Below the pieces are notes generated by a model, which was not told the DNA's origin, ran no database searches, and worked only from the letters and a program-made list of their open reading frames with translations. Shown piece after piece: positions 24,435 through 33,678 of a DNA stretch of 64,000 nt. Source of the stretch: Micrococcaceae bacterium Sec5.7 (GTDB lineage: Bacteria; Actinomycetota; Actinomycetes; Actinomycetales; Micrococcaceae); contig CP144169.1 in NCBI GenBank assembly GCA_039636785.1, forward strand, positions 2,604,001 through 2,668,000, given 5' to 3'. How positions within the stretch are numbered: the first letter of the stretch is position 1; every line of letters begins with the position of its first letter. Both the position numbers and the translations under genes were made by a program.

Positions 24435-25064
24435 ATGAGCACTGTGCCGCACGCCGGAAACGCTGAAATCTTCAAGGCCCGAACGAACAAGTGGTTCGCC
24501 TGGATCTCCTGGCTGGTCGCCGCCTTCGGCCTGCTGGTGACGGTGTTGACCGGCGGGCCGGGAGCCCTCGTGGGGGCCGGGCCGCTCCTGCTGATCGCTT
24601 TCCTGGGCTGGTTGCTGTTCTGGCGCCCGGCCGTGGTTGTGGACGATGCCGGCGTGACACTGGAAAATCCGTTCCGGTCCGTCGCCGTACCGTGGGCGGC
24701 CCTGGTGAACGTGGACACACGTTACGCGCTGACCCTCGTCACACCCGGCAAGAGCTATGCCTCCTGGGCAGCCCCGGCGCCCGGAATCTGGGGCGGACGC
24801 AACGCACGCCCCGAAGACCTTCAGGGACTGCCCGGAACAAGCTACGGCCCGGGACAGTCCGTCCGTCCGGGAGACCTGAGGGGCACCGACTCCGGCCAGG
24901 CTGCACAGCTTGTGCGTACCCGCTGGCAGGAGCTCGTTGAAGGCGGCAGTCTGGACACCGGCACCGCCGAAAACACGCCGGTGACCGTTACCGTCCGATG
25001 GACGGAGCTGGGCGCCAGTGTGCTGCTGATTGCGGCCAGTTACTGGGCCGTTGCCCTTATGTGA
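24435..25064 (+). CDS. PH-like domain membrane protein on the antisense strand of the opp operon
   Basis: A 209-residue protein with two N-terminal membrane helices (KWFAWISWLVAAFGLLVTVL; GAGPLLLIAFLGWLLFW, about residues 18-60), then AVVVDDAGVTLENPFRSVAVPWAALVNVDTRYAL. The latter is the pattern of bacterial PH-like (bPH/YdbS-type) domains: strands followed by the I/V-PW-x-x-I-x-x-V turn. A final helix closes the C-terminus. The function is unknown. It lies opposite to and between oppC and oppDF, convergent with oppC (54 nt) and divergent from oppDF (79 nt), an awkward place that any oppABC read-through transcript would cross antisense. Confidence 0.7.
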   Translation: MSTVPHAGNAEIFKARTNKWFAWISWLVAAFGLLVTVLTGGPGALVGAGPLLLIAFLGWLLFWRPAVVVDDAGVTLENPFRSVAVPWAALVNVDTRYALTLVTPGKSYASWAAPAPGIWGGRNARPEDLQGLPGTSYGPGQSVRPGDLRGTDSGQAAQLVRTRWQELVEGGSLDTGTAENTPVTVTVRWTELGASVLLIAASYWAVALM

Positions 25065-25118
25065 GCGTGGCGCAGCTGAAGAATTCCACGGTGACTCGTT
25101 TCTCCGGGCGAGTCGCAT

Positions 25119-26243
25119 TCAGGCACCCTCTGACCTTTCGTTTACAGACCCGTCAATGTCCGTGACCGGTGCCTTCTCCGATGTTCGCCCACCCTTGGTA
25201 TCCGCTGCCTTTTTCGCGTTGAACTTCTTCTGGCGTGGATCGAACGCGTCCCGTAGGCCATCGCCGATGAAGTTGATGCTAAGGCAGATCATGACAATGA
25301 AGAGGCCGGGGAACCAGAACAACCAGGGACGGGTGGCAAAAGCAACCTGATTTTGTGAAATCAGGAGCCCCAAAGACGTATCCGGGGCCTTAACACCAAC
25401 GCCAAGATAACTCAGCGCCGTCTCGGTCAAAATGGCTGCCGACATGGTCAGCGTCACGTTGACGATCAGGACGCCGACAGCATTGGGCAGGATGTGCTTG
25501 AAAATAATCCTTGTGTTGCTGGCTCCAGAGATCCTTGCGGCGTCGACGAATTCACGTTCGCGCAGCGTGAGAAATTCACCTCTCATGAGCCGCGCCAAAC
25601 CCACCCAGCTAATGAGTCCCAGGAACACGCCAAGGAGCAAGACGCCGTTGGTTGCGGCGAAAGAGCTAAACCAGCTCCCCCCGTCGCGCCGCCCGGCAAT
25701 CTGCGCCATAACCGCCGCCAGAAGGAGAGCCGGGATGATGATGATGACATCAGTAAGTCTCATCAGGATAGCTTCCGTCCAGCCGCGGAAGTAACCGGAC
25801 AGAGCCCCCACTATGACGCCGATGAGGCCGGCAATGAGTCCGATCATGATCATGATCGTGATGGACTGCTGGGCACCGCGCATGGTCATGGCAAAGAGGT
25901 CACGGCCAATCCGGTCCTGGCCAAAGGGATGCTCGCCCCAAGCCAGCGGCCAAATCGACGCGGTGGGAACTCCGTCGCCAACGAGCGGAGAGACATCTAC
26001 GTGGTTGTACTTCCACCAGCCGGGAATCCCGGAGTACCCAACGGAGGTAAACGCCAAAATTACTATGGCAGAAAACAGCACCAGGCCGGCGATGGCGCCT
26101 GAGTGTCCCACGAACCGCTTCCGGACGATCTGCCCCTGGCTCAGGCCCTTGGCCTCGAGCACCGGTTCAACTCCAGCAGCTGGTTCCCTATGGAGACTGG
26201 CTTGCTCGGCCAATATTTCGTTTTGCTGACTCGGCTGGCTCAT
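25119..26243 (-). CDS. oppC: Oligopeptide ABC importer, permease OppC/DppC
   Basis: A 374-residue permease. A long cytoplasmic N-terminus (about 40 residues) precedes VRKRFVGHSGAIAGLVLFSAI, the OppC N-domain. HPFGQDRIGRDLFAMTMRGAQQS is the conserved OppC loop before the transport core. The EAA loop reads REFVDAARISGASNTRIIFKHILPN (about residues 230-254). A basic, Thr/Lys-rich C-terminal tail of about 40 residues follows RDAFDPRQKKF. Its start overlaps the oppB stop (ATGA, 26240-26243), so the two permeases are translated as a coupled pair. Confidence 0.92.
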   Translation of the reverse strand: MSQPSQQNEILAEQASLHREPAAGVEPVLEAKGLSQGQIVRKRFVGHSGAIAGLVLFSAIVILAFTSVGYSGIPGWWKYNHVDVSPLVGDGVPTASIWPLAWGEHPFGQDRIGRDLFAMTMRGAQQSITIMIMIGLIAGLIGVIVGALSGYFRGWTEAILMRLTDVIIIIPALLLAAVMAQIAGRRDGGSWFSSFAATNGVLLLGVFLGLISWVGLARLMRGEFLTLREREFVDAARISGASNTRIIFKHILPNAVGVLIVNVTLTMSAAILTETALSYLGVGVKAPDTSLGLLISQNQVAFATRPWLFWFPGLFIVMICLSINFIGDGLRDAFDPRQKKFNAKKAADTKGGRTSEKAPVTDIDGSVNERSEGA

Positions 26244-27781
26244 GCTTTCACCCTTACGCGTGGATCAAGTGCGGAGTATGCGACGTCCGCAATCAAGTTA
26301 AAGACCATCGCAGTGATGGCCACACAGATGAAGACACCCATGACAGGGTTGGGATCCACATGCCCAATTCCGTCAAAAAACAGGAACCCCATACCGCGGA
26401 TCGAAAAGACTGACTCCGTAATCACGGCACCGCCAATCAGTCCGCCAATGTCGAAGGCCACAATCGTGGCGATTGGAATCAAGGCATTGCGGAAAGCATG
26501 GCGCATGACGACTGTCCTTTCCGTCAGCCCCTTGGCACGGGCAGTCCGGATGTAGTCCATGTTCATGATTTCCAGCATCGATGCCCGGGTGAACCTGGTG
26601 TAACCGGCCAGGGAAATCAGGACGAGCGCCAGCGTGGGCAGAATCAGGTGTGTGAAGGTGTCAAGACTCAGTACCCAAAAATCGCCTTGGATATTCGGCG
26701 TAGTGGCTCCGATAGTGGCGATTGGCCGCCCCCGGACCCGGCTGTTGTTGAAGTAGGTGGGCCAGGCCTGCATGAATCTGTCAAGCAAAATAAGGAACCC
26801 GACAAGGAATGACGTCAGTGCTGCTGCCCGCATGGACTGGCCGCGGTCGTAGCCCCCAACGAAATACCCGATCCCCAACCCAACAAGTACCGTGGCGATT
26901 GCCAAGAGCGCAACCATGATGAACGTGGCCTGATCCAGCAGGGGCTGGACGGCAAAATACGCCACGACACCGACGCCAGCTGCAATAAGGGACGACAGAA
27001 GTGCCTTACGGTTCTTCAGCCCGGCCGTCAGTAACGTGACAGCGAATGCCAGGCCGGCACCGGCAATGGCGATCACGACCGGGCCCAGACCGGGCGTTTT
27101 GAACCAGAGGGTGACCGAGAAATATGTGAGTACCGCGCTGACAATCGCGAACACTGCGCCACCTATCAGGAGCCGGCGTTTGGGTTCGCCGCCGGCCGCG
27201 ACAGCAGCGACTATCCCGAAGACCGCCCCGATACCAAGGGCCGCCGGCAAAGGTATTTCAGGGTTCCGCAGGAAATCATTAAAGCCGATGGCACCGAACT
27301 CCTTGAGTAGAACCGCTACCCAGAATATCGGCAGCGAGAAAAACAGAAAAGCCATGAAGGTCACGCCATAGTCGACTGCACTGTACTGGCGCAGGGCCGT
27401 AATGATTCCAAGAGTGATGCCAATCAGGATGGCCAAGACGGTGGCTGCTGTGACCAGAGTCAACGTTTGCACAAGAGCGAAGCCCAAGGCGTCCGTGATG
27501 GGTTGGCCCGCTATGTTTTTCCCCAGGTCGCACGATGTGCCAAAGGGCATAAGACATTGGGCTGCCCCCGCCAGCCATTTGAAGTACCGCAACGGGGCCG
27601 GCGTGTCCAAATCAAGAAGCTGCGACCTTGACGCCATCAGTTGTTCTTTGTTGGGTGCGCTGCTGGAACGGTATTCGGCGAGCGGATCGCCGGACGCGGC
27701 GGTCAAGATGTAGACCAGAAACGACGCGCCCAAAAGAATGAGTGCGGCGGTGAGAAGCCGCCGGACTATGTACGTCACCAT
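26240..27781 (-). CDS. oppB: Oligopeptide ABC importer, permease OppB/DppB with large membrane insertion
   Basis: A 513-residue permease, against about 300-340 for typical DppB/OppB. Canonical parts: VTYIVRRLLTAALILLGASF at the N-terminus, TLTLVTAATVLAILIGITLGI, FFSLPIFWVAVLLKEFGA, then after residue 365 the end of the core, with EAA loop YIRTARAKGLTERTVVMRHAFRNAL (about 410-433) and the final helices. Between about residues 178 and 336 is an inserted block of some 155 residues with about six hydrophobic segments (for example LGIGAVFGIVAAVAAG, GPVVIAIAGAGLAFAVTLL, FIMVALLAIATVLVGLG). An even number of helices keeps the topology of the core. No ligand motif is visible in the insert. An intercistronic hairpin precedes the gene. 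Confidence 0.9.
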   Translation of the reverse strand: MVTYIVRRLLTAALILLGASFLVYILTAASGDPLAEYRSSSAPNKEQLMASRSQLLDLDTPAPLRYFKWLAGAAQCLMPFGTSCDLGKNIAGQPITDALGFALVQTLTLVTAATVLAILIGITLGIITALRQYSAVDYGVTFMAFLFFSLPIFWVAVLLKEFGAIGFNDFLRNPEIPLPAALGIGAVFGIVAAVAAGGEPKRRLLIGGAVFAIVSAVLTYFSVTLWFKTPGLGPVVIAIAGAGLAFAVTLLTAGLKNRKALLSSLIAAGVGVVAYFAVQPLLDQATFIMVALLAIATVLVGLGIGYFVGGYDRGQSMRAAALTSFLVGFLILLDRFMQAWPTYFNNSRVRGRPIATIGATTPNIQGDFWVLSLDTFTHLILPTLALVLISLAGYTRFTRASMLEIMNMDYIRTARAKGLTERTVVMRHAFRNALIPIATIVAFDIGGLIGGAVITESVFSIRGMGFLFFDGIGHVDPNPVMGVFICVAITAMVFNLIADVAYSALDPRVRVKA

Positions 27782-27887
27782 TTATGCTGAAACCTCAGTA
27801 TTCGGGCCGGGAACTTACCCAGACGGATCGCGGCGGGTTCCGCCTGATGTGTCGGGTCGCCGGCATGGGTGGCTTGTCAGCTACGAA

Positions 27888-27919
27888 GGCGCCGGGACCA
27901 AAATCCAGGTCCCGGCGCC
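27888..27919 (-). terminator. Intercistronic hairpin oppA-oppB
   Basis: GGCGCCGGGACC (27888-27899) and GGTCCCGGCGCC (27908-27919) form a perfect 12-bp stem with an 8-nt loop. It lies 33 nt after the oppA stop on the minus strand. No U-tract follows. It probably stabilises the oppA message or attenuates transcription before the permease genes. Confidence 0.75.
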
Positions 27920-27951
27920 TCAGCTAGCGGATTCTACTAACGGTAGTCGGC

Positions 27952-29727
27952 TTACTTCTGAGCCCACTCCCAGAAGTTCCACCAGACACCGGTCTGGTTG
28001 GGCATGTACTTCACACCGGTAATGCGATCGCTGTAGGCGTCAACCCCAACTGCCTGGAATAGCGGCAGTCCGTAGGCCGAATCCCAGATCTTCTTATCAA
28101 CCTGCTTGATGAGCGCATCCTGCTTTTCGCGATCCGTCGTCACGATCAGTTCCTCCATCAGCTTGTCGGCGTCAGGATCGGAAAAGAGGTTGAAGTTGGA
28201 GCCGTTTCCGGTCTTGAAAATCTGCGGCACGCCCGAGACACCCACTCCGGGATTGATCCAGCCGAAGATCGTGGCGTCGTAGCTACCATCACCAAGGGCC
28301 TTGCCCCAGTCGGACTTCCCAAGGCCGCCGTCGACGATCTTGAATCCTGCCTTGGACGCGGACTCGCGGATCAGCGAGTAGGCGTCGGCCCGGTTCGGGT
28401 TGTCCTTGTTGAACATGATGCGGATTTCCGGGGTGGCACCGTTGAGGAGTTTCTTAGCCCCATCGATATCCACCGCCTGGTACGCCGAAGATCCGTTGTC
28501 CTTGGACGAGTCGGCGTATCCTGGCTGGGCCGGCACAAAGAGCTGCGAATCGAGCGGTTTGGCGTCCGGGGCAAGCTTTTTGATGATCTTGTCCACGATG
28601 TCGGTCCGCGGAACCGTCTTCATGAACGCTTCGCGAACGCTCTTGTCCTTAAACGGGCCGGAGTAGTTCAGGTCAATATGGTCGTAGGAAAGCTGCTCAC
28701 CCTGTTCAACCGTGACGCCCTGGCTCTCCAGTGCCTTAAGTTGTTCAAGGGTGTCGGCTGAGGCCTGGGGAGCGATGATGTCTGCTTCGCCATTTTTCAG
28801 CGCCTGGACCTGGGCCGGAGCTTCACCGATGTACCTGACGGTAATTTCGTCGAGGTTGGCGGCCGGACCCCAGTTGTAGTCCTTGTTTCGGACCATGGTC
28901 AGGGACTGGTCCTGATTCATGCTCTTGACTATGAACGGCCCGTTGGAAAGGTAGAGGCTCGGATCTGCCGGCAGCGTCTTGGTGTCAAAACCGGTATTCC
29001 ACATATCCGACATGGCCTTCAGCTTCGCGTCCGCCGGTTTCGGGGCCTTAGCGTCGCCTCTCGGCTTTTCCTTGAGGAAGTCAACGAATGCCTGGCCGTC
29101 AGTAAGCCCTGCCTTCTTGGCGAGGACATGCGCAGGGATGTCGACGGACGGGCCCCCGAGGGCTATTTCCCAGTCGGCGAAAGGCTTGGAGTACTTCACA
29201 GTCATTGAGCGGTTGTTGTCGCCGATTTCCGGGAAGTCCGTCAGTGCCAGACCTGTTGGGTCACCAGCGTAGGAGAAATAGGAGGTGCCCGTCTTCGCCT
29301 TTGCATCGGCGTCGTTATAGTATCCCGAGAAGGCGGCCCACTGCAGCAGCAGGTCAGCAGCGGTAACGGGCGTTCCGTCTGACCACTTAACGCCCTCGTT
29401 GACGGTGTACTTCACTGTCAACGGATCGTCGGAGGTCTTTTCCATCTTGCCGAACTTTTCGTTTCGAACGATGTTCAGTTTGTTGTCGATGTAGTAAAAG
29501 CCCGAGTGCGTGGCATAACTGATTTTTGAGTTGATGTCAGTGTTGCCATCGGCTGTATTCGTATTGAACGTATTGAAAGCGTTAACCTCCACTACGGTGG
29601 CCGAGCCGCCCTCTTTCCCGGCGGCACCACTTGACGGGGTTGTTCCGGTGTTGCCCGAGCAGGCGCTCAATGCCAGTGCCGCGGCTGCGGCAACACCTAC
29701 TGCTTTGGAAATACGACCGAATCGCAT
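27952..29727 (-). CDS. oppA: Oligopeptide ABC importer, substrate-binding lipoprotein
   Basis: A 591-residue family 5 extracellular solute-binding protein. The signal peptide MRFGRISKAVGV... ends in lipobox LSAC (Cys23), followed by an SGNTGTTPSSG tether. Family segments include GVKWSDGTPVTAADLLLQW (about residues 110-128) and the ENEG-like YIGEAPAQVQALKNGEADI. The C-terminus has the usual large lobe. ATG 29727 has AGGAGGCGG directly upstream; an extension of 31 codons is open but lacks a signal peptide in register. It is the first gene of the importer and captures peptides outside the membrane for OppBC. Confidence 0.92.
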   Translation of the reverse strand: MRFGRISKAVGVAAAAALALSACSGNTGTTPSSGAAGKEGGSATVVEVNAFNTFNTNTADGNTDINSKISYATHSGFYYIDNKLNIVRNEKFGKMEKTSDDPLTVKYTVNEGVKWSDGTPVTAADLLLQWAAFSGYYNDADAKAKTGTSYFSYAGDPTGLALTDFPEIGDNNRSMTVKYSKPFADWEIALGGPSVDIPAHVLAKKAGLTDGQAFVDFLKEKPRGDAKAPKPADAKLKAMSDMWNTGFDTKTLPADPSLYLSNGPFIVKSMNQDQSLTMVRNKDYNWGPAANLDEITVRYIGEAPAQVQALKNGEADIIAPQASADTLEQLKALESQGVTVEQGEQLSYDHIDLNYSGPFKDKSVREAFMKTVPRTDIVDKIIKKLAPDAKPLDSQLFVPAQPGYADSSKDNGSSAYQAVDIDGAKKLLNGATPEIRIMFNKDNPNRADAYSLIRESASKAGFKIVDGGLGKSDWGKALGDGSYDATIFGWINPGVGVSGVPQIFKTGNGSNFNLFSDPDADKLMEELIVTTDREKQDALIKQVDKKIWDSAYGLPLFQAVGVDAYSDRITGVKYMPNQTGVWWNFWEWAQK

Positions 29728-30053
29728 TCCGCCTCCTATTGTTGAGTGTGAAAAAGACCGGCGCTGTAGACGCCGGCCAGACCGCCAGAATCCCCCCAGT
29801 GAGAATGTGGCGTGTCTCACATGAGAAGTAGCCTAGACCCAAAAATACGTGCGGTGGGACGAAAGTTGCCCATCAGTAAAGTTTGTTATCGAGATGCAAC
29901 CAAGAGCTGACCGTGGACGCCTGAATCGTTAGGAATGCTTGACGCCTGGTCGGCACGGGAGTACGCGCACCAATCACAAGGAAAGCCCCGGTTCAACGGA
30001 ACCGGGGCTTTTCTTGTTAATTCTCAATCACTGAGATGGCGTATCACGTTCGC
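29728..30053. other. Intergenic region oppA / ychF
   Basis: This 326-base gap holds the oppA promoter and leader on the minus strand (TAGGCT at 29830-29835 is a possible -10) and the ychF terminator at 29982-30011. I see no conserved ORF, and no tRNA or other structured RNA apart from the terminator. Confidence 0.5.
29982..30011 (-). terminator. Intrinsic terminator of ychF
   Basis: AAAGCCCCGGTT (29982-29993) pairs perfectly with AACCGGGGCTTT (30000-30011) around a 6-nt loop. Short T-runs flank both sides, and the better one (TTTTCTTGTT) is on the plus strand, so it can work in both directions. It lies 43 nt beyond the ychF stop. Confidence 0.85.
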
Positions 30054-31139
30054 CTAGACGTTGAAGCGGAACTCCACGACGTCGCCGTCGGCCATAACGT
30101 ATTCCTTGCCTTCGATGCGGACCTTGCCGCGGGACTTCGCCTCGGCCATGGAACCGGCGTCGACGAGGTCGTCAAAGGAGACCACCTCTGCCTTGATGAA
30201 TCCCCGCTGGAAGTCCGTGTGGATGACACCTGCGGCCTGCGGCGCGGTATCGCCCTGATGAATGGTCCAGGCGCGCGTCTCCTTGGGCCCGGCCGTAAGA
30301 TACGTCTGCAGGCCGAGGGTGTGGAATCCGACGCGGGCAAGCTGATCCAGGCCGGATTCATCCTGCCCGTTCATCTCCAGCATTTCGCGGGCTTCTTCCT
30401 CATCCAGCTCCACGAGATCGGACTCGAGCTTGGCGTCGAGGAAAATGGAGTCGGCCGGCGCAACCAGGGCGCGCAGCTCCGCCTGCTTTTCCGGGCTCCC
30501 CAGGATTCCGTCGTCCGCGTTGAAGACGTAGATAAAGGGTTTGGCTGTGAGGAGGCTGAGCTCCTTGAGGTGCTCAGGCTCCAGTTTGTCGCTCGCAACG
30601 GAGGAGAAGATGGTGTCGCCCCGCTCCAGGACTGCCTGCGCAGCCTGGATGGCCGCGAGCTCGGCGGCTTCGCGTTTCTTGGTCTTGACTTCTTTTTCGA
30701 TTCTGGGGATGGCCTTCTCGATGGTCTGAAGGTCGGCCAGTATCAGTTCAGTGTTGATGGTCTCCATGTCGGAGCCGGGGTCCACTTTGCCGTCAACATG
30801 GATGACATCCGGATCATCGAACACCCGGACCACTTGGACGATCGCCTCGGCCTCACGGATGTTGGCAAGGAACTTGTTCCCCAGCCCCTCACCTTCAGAG
30901 GCGCCTTTGACGATGCCCGCGATGTCAACGAAGGACACCACAGCCGGAAGCAGCCGCTGCGATCCGAAAATGCCCGCAAGCTGCTGGAGCCGGGGATCCG
31001 GCAGGTTCACGACGCCGACATTCGGCTCGATGGTGGCGAACGGATAGTTCGCTGCCAGCACCTGATTGCGGGTCAGTGCGTTGAAAAGAGTTGATTTGCC
31101 GACGTTGGGCAGTCCGACGATGCCAATAGTAAGAGCCAC
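30054..31139 (-). CDS. ychF: Redox-regulated ribosome-binding ATPase YchF
   Basis: A 361-residue Obg-related P-loop NTPase that prefers ATP. Residues 2-17 read [16 protein letters not shown], with the P-loop at 9-17. The G3 motif is in [21 protein letters not shown], and the G4 position is VFNADD instead of NKxD, as expected for an ATP-selective YchF. A coiled-coil arm and a C-terminal TGS domain ([38 protein letters not shown]) follow. GTG 31139 gives the exact family length of 361 aa. A TAGAAT -10 (minus strand, 31148-31153) lies 8 nt upstream, consistent with leaderless or near-leaderless start; an ATG two codons earlier is the alternative. Confidence 0.95.
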   Translation of the reverse strand: MALTIGIVGLPNVGKSTLFNALTRNQVLAANYPFATIEPNVGVVNLPDPRLQQLAGIFGSQRLLPAVVSFVDIAGIVKGASEGEGLGNKFLANIREAEAIVQVVRVFDDPDVIHVDGKVDPGSDMETINTELILADLQTIEKAIPRIEKEVKTKKREAAELAAIQAAQAVLERGDTIFSSVASDKLEPEHLKELSLLTAKPFIYVFNADDGILGSPEKQAELRALVAPADSIFLDAKLESDLVELDEEEAREMLEMNGQDESGLDQLARVGFHTLGLQTYLTAGPKETRAWTIHQGDTAPQAAGVIHTDFQRGFIKAEVVSFDDLVDAGSMAEAKSRGKVRIEGKEYVMADGDVVEFRFNV

Positions 31140-31253
31140 GAGCATTGATTCTACCCGCAATGGCATGGGAACCCCGTAGCGCGAACACTGCGGCAGCCGC
31201 TGGTCACGGTCCTGCTGGGTAAAAATGTCGCAGGTGCATGCCACAGTGAAGTC

Positions 31254-32495
31254 ATGGACGCTTTCGCATTGATTCTTGCCCTACTGATGTTGCTGCTTGG
31301 CGCTGTTGCCGGCGCCACCGCCACCTACATTGTCTTCCGCCGACGGAGTCTCGCTCTGGAAGAGGACTTCGACGGCGTTTCGTCGCGGCTTTCCGAAGTC
31401 AGCGGTCAGTTTGCCGCCGCCGACGCCGAACGGCGCCTGCTCGCTGTCCAGAACCGCGAGCTTGGCGAATCACGCAATCAGGACACCAGCGTGCTCCGTG
31501 CGCTTGCACCGGTAGCCGAAAAACTCACAGCCGTACAGCAGCAGGTGTCGCTCCTGGAGCGGGACCGGCTTGAGCAGTACGGGCAACTGGCCCAGCAGCT
31601 CCAGGAGGCCAGGCTCTCCGACGAACAGCTGCTGCGCTCCACCCATGCTCTGGAGTCCGCTCTGCGCTCCAACAGCGCGCGCGGCCAATGGGGAGAAGTT
31701 CAATTGCGGCGCGTTGTGGAGGCAGCCGGCATGCTGCGTCACGTCGATTTCCATGAGCAGCTCCACAGCAGCGGCACCGACGCCGCTGTGCGGCCCGACC
31801 TGGTGGTCCAGCTTCCCGGCGAAAAGCAGCTGGTGGTTGATGCAAAGGTCCCGCTCTCGGCATATCTGGAGGCCCAGGATCTGGGTGCCTCATCGGGCCA
31901 CGGCCAACCGGGGCTGACCGCGTCCGCCCAGCAGTCTTTTATGGCAGCCCATGCCAAAGCCCTGAAAGCGCACGTGGATGCTCTGAGCAACAAGAAGTAC
32001 TGGGATATTCCGGGCAACTCCCCCGAGCTGGTGATCTGCTTCCTGCCTGCCGAGTCCATTCTGGCCGCAGCTTTGACGGCAGACCCCGCACTGCTGGACC
32101 ATGCTCTGTCCAGAAACGTGGTGCTTGCCTCACCGAGTACGTTGCTGGCGGTTCTTAAGTCCGTTGCCTTCACCTGGCGGCAGGATGTGCTGACCGACAG
32201 CGCCCGTGAACTGTTCGATCTGGCGCGGCAGCTCTACGAACGGATGGGGACGCTCGGGGACAACGTCAGCAAACTCGGTTCGTCGCTGAAGTCCTCCGTG
32301 GACCGCTACAACTCAATGATCGGCACTCTGGAAGCCCGGGTGTTGCCTACCGCCAGGAAGCTGAACGCCCTCGATGCCGCAGGGTTGGTTGCGCCGGCGG
32401 CCGTAGAAGTCACGCCGCGGTCAGTGGCCGCTCCTGAGCTGCAGTCCAGCGAATCGCAGTCCGATGAACTTGAGCGGGGCGAAAACGCGGCCTAG
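31254..32495 (+). CDS. rmuC: DNA recombination protein RmuC
   Basis: A 413-residue RmuC. One N-terminal membrane helix ([22 protein letters not shown], about residues 6-27), a long coiled coil (about 35-130, heptads such as [18 protein letters not shown]), then the nuclease-like core with [20 protein letters not shown] and [27 protein letters not shown], which carries the PD-(D/E)xK-type acidic and Lys residues. RmuC limits inversions at short inverted repeats. The C-terminus is acidic. A CACAGT hexamer 6 nt before ATG suggests a leaderless start. The stop overlaps the ispH stop on the opposite strand by 4 nt. Confidence 0.9.
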   Translation: MDAFALILALLMLLLGAVAGATATYIVFRRRSLALEEDFDGVSSRLSEVSGQFAAADAERRLLAVQNRELGESRNQDTSVLRALAPVAEKLTAVQQQVSLLERDRLEQYGQLAQQLQEARLSDEQLLRSTHALESALRSNSARGQWGEVQLRRVVEAAGMLRHVDFHEQLHSSGTDAAVRPDLVVQLPGEKQLVVDAKVPLSAYLEAQDLGASSGHGQPGLTASAQQSFMAAHAKALKAHVDALSNKKYWDIPGNSPELVICFLPAESILAAALTADPALLDHALSRNVVLASPSTLLAVLKSVAFTWRQDVLTDSARELFDLARQLYERMGTLGDNVSKLGSSLKSSVDRYNSMIGTLEARVLPTARKLNALDAAGLVAPAAVEVTPRSVAAPELQSSESQSDELERGENAA

Positions 32496-33571
32496 TTGCG
32501 GGAACGCCGGCCGCCCAGTGCGCGGGTGACATCCCCGGCCTGCTTGAGCGTTGCACGGAGTTCCTTGGGCAGGGAAAACAGGAGGTCTTCCTCCGCTGTG
32601 ACAACCTCTTCCACAGAGCCGTAGCCGTAGTCGGCAAGGAGCCGGAGAACGTCTTTGACGAGCACTTCAGGAACGGACGCACCGGACGTGACGCCCACGG
32701 TGGCGACTCCTTCAAACCAGGCCTCGTCCACCTCGTTGGCAAAGTCCACCCGGTAGGAAGCCTTGGCACCATATTCCAGGGCCACTTCGACCAGACGCAC
32801 AGAGTTGGACGAGTTGGCCGATCCAACAACAATCACCAGCTCAGCCTGCGGAGAGATCTTCTTGATGGCCACCTGACGGTTTGTGGTGGCGTAGCAGATG
32901 TCATCGCTGGGCGGATCCTGCAGGGTGGGAAACCGCTCTTTGAGCAGGCGCACTGTTTCCATTGTCTCGTCCACACTGAGGGTGGTCTGGGACAGCCAGA
33001 TGACCTTTTCCGGATCCCTGACGGTCACCTTGCCCACTTCGTGCGGCCCATTAATGATCTGGATATGCTCCGGGGCTTCCCCGGCCGTACCTTCCACTTC
33101 CTCGTGGCCGTCATGGCCGATCAGCAGAATGTCGAAATCATCCTTGGCAAAGCGGACCGCCTCCTTGTGGACTTTCGTCACCAAGGGACACGTGGCATCG
33201 ATGGTGCGAAGCCCGCGGTCCTCGGCAGACTGGACCACAGCGGGTGAAACCCCGTGGGCCGAGAAGATCACCAGGGCGCCCTCCGGAACCTCGTCTGTCT
33301 CGTCAACAAAGATGGCGCCCTGTTCTTCGAGCGAGCTGACCACATGAACGTTGTGCACGATCTGCTTGCGGACGTAGACGGGCGGGCCGTAGTGCTCCAG
33401 AGCCTTTTCAACAGCTATCACGGCCCGGTCAACACCGGCACAGTATCCGCGCGGAGCGGCGAGCAGGACCTTCTTGGGACCCTCTACGGGAGCCGCAGCC
33501 AATATGTCCTCAGGGGATCGCCGCCGGCGCGGGACGGTGGGCATCGCGAGGGAAACTGCTGAGGAGGTCAT
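32492..33571 (-). CDS. ispH: 4-hydroxy-3-methylbut-2-enyl diphosphate reductase
   Basis: A 359-residue IspH (LytB), the last enzyme of the MEP isoprenoid pathway, which uses a [4Fe-4S] cluster to make IPP and DMAPP. The three cluster cysteines lie in [10 protein letters not shown] (Cys44), [11 protein letters not shown] and [10 protein letters not shown]. Conserved His residues occur in HNVHVV and SAHGVSP. A roughly 33-residue N-terminal extension with RRRRS precedes the core. A TAGCAT hexamer (minus strand, 33578-33583) ends 6 nt before ATG 33571, with no ribosome site: leaderless. It is convergent with rmuC, overlapping by 4 nt. Confidence 0.95.
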   Translation of the reverse strand: MTSSAVSLAMPTVPRRRRSPEDILAAAPVEGPKKVLLAAPRGYCAGVDRAVIAVEKALEHYGPPVYVRKQIVHNVHVVSSLEEQGAIFVDETDEVPEGALVIFSAHGVSPAVVQSAEDRGLRTIDATCPLVTKVHKEAVRFAKDDFDILLIGHDGHEEVEGTAGEAPEHIQIINGPHEVGKVTVRDPEKVIWLSQTTLSVDETMETVRLLKERFPTLQDPPSDDICYATTNRQVAIKKISPQAELVIVVGSANSSNSVRLVEVALEYGAKASYRVDFANEVDEAWFEGVATVGVTSGASVPEVLVKDVLRLLADYGYGSVEEVVTAEEDLLFSLPKELRATLKQAGDVTRALGGRRSRN

Positions 33572-33577
33572 TTCCCA

Positions 33578-33583
33578 ATGCTA
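33578..33583 (-). promoter_or_regulatory. ispH -10 element (leaderless)
   Basis: TAGCAT on the minus strand, followed by TGGGAA and the start codon ATG. The 6-nt distance puts transcription start at the A of ATG. Confidence 0.6.
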
Positions 33584-33621
33584 CCGGTTTCAGCCCAGCT
33601 CCCCGGGCTGGTTCGCCGCAC

Positions 33622-33669
33622 GCTGAAGTTCAGTGAGGCTGGAGTCCAGCGAGGCTGAAGTCAGGTGTG
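33622..33669. repeat. 16-bp tandem repeat, three copies
   Basis: Units 33622-33637, 33638-33653 and 33654-33669 share GCTGRAGT at the start and CAG further in; units 1 and 2 differ at three positions, and the third is more degenerate. They lie between the ispH promoter and the 3' end of the membrane-protein gene. Confidence 0.7.
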
Positions 33670-33678
33670 AACCTTCAG

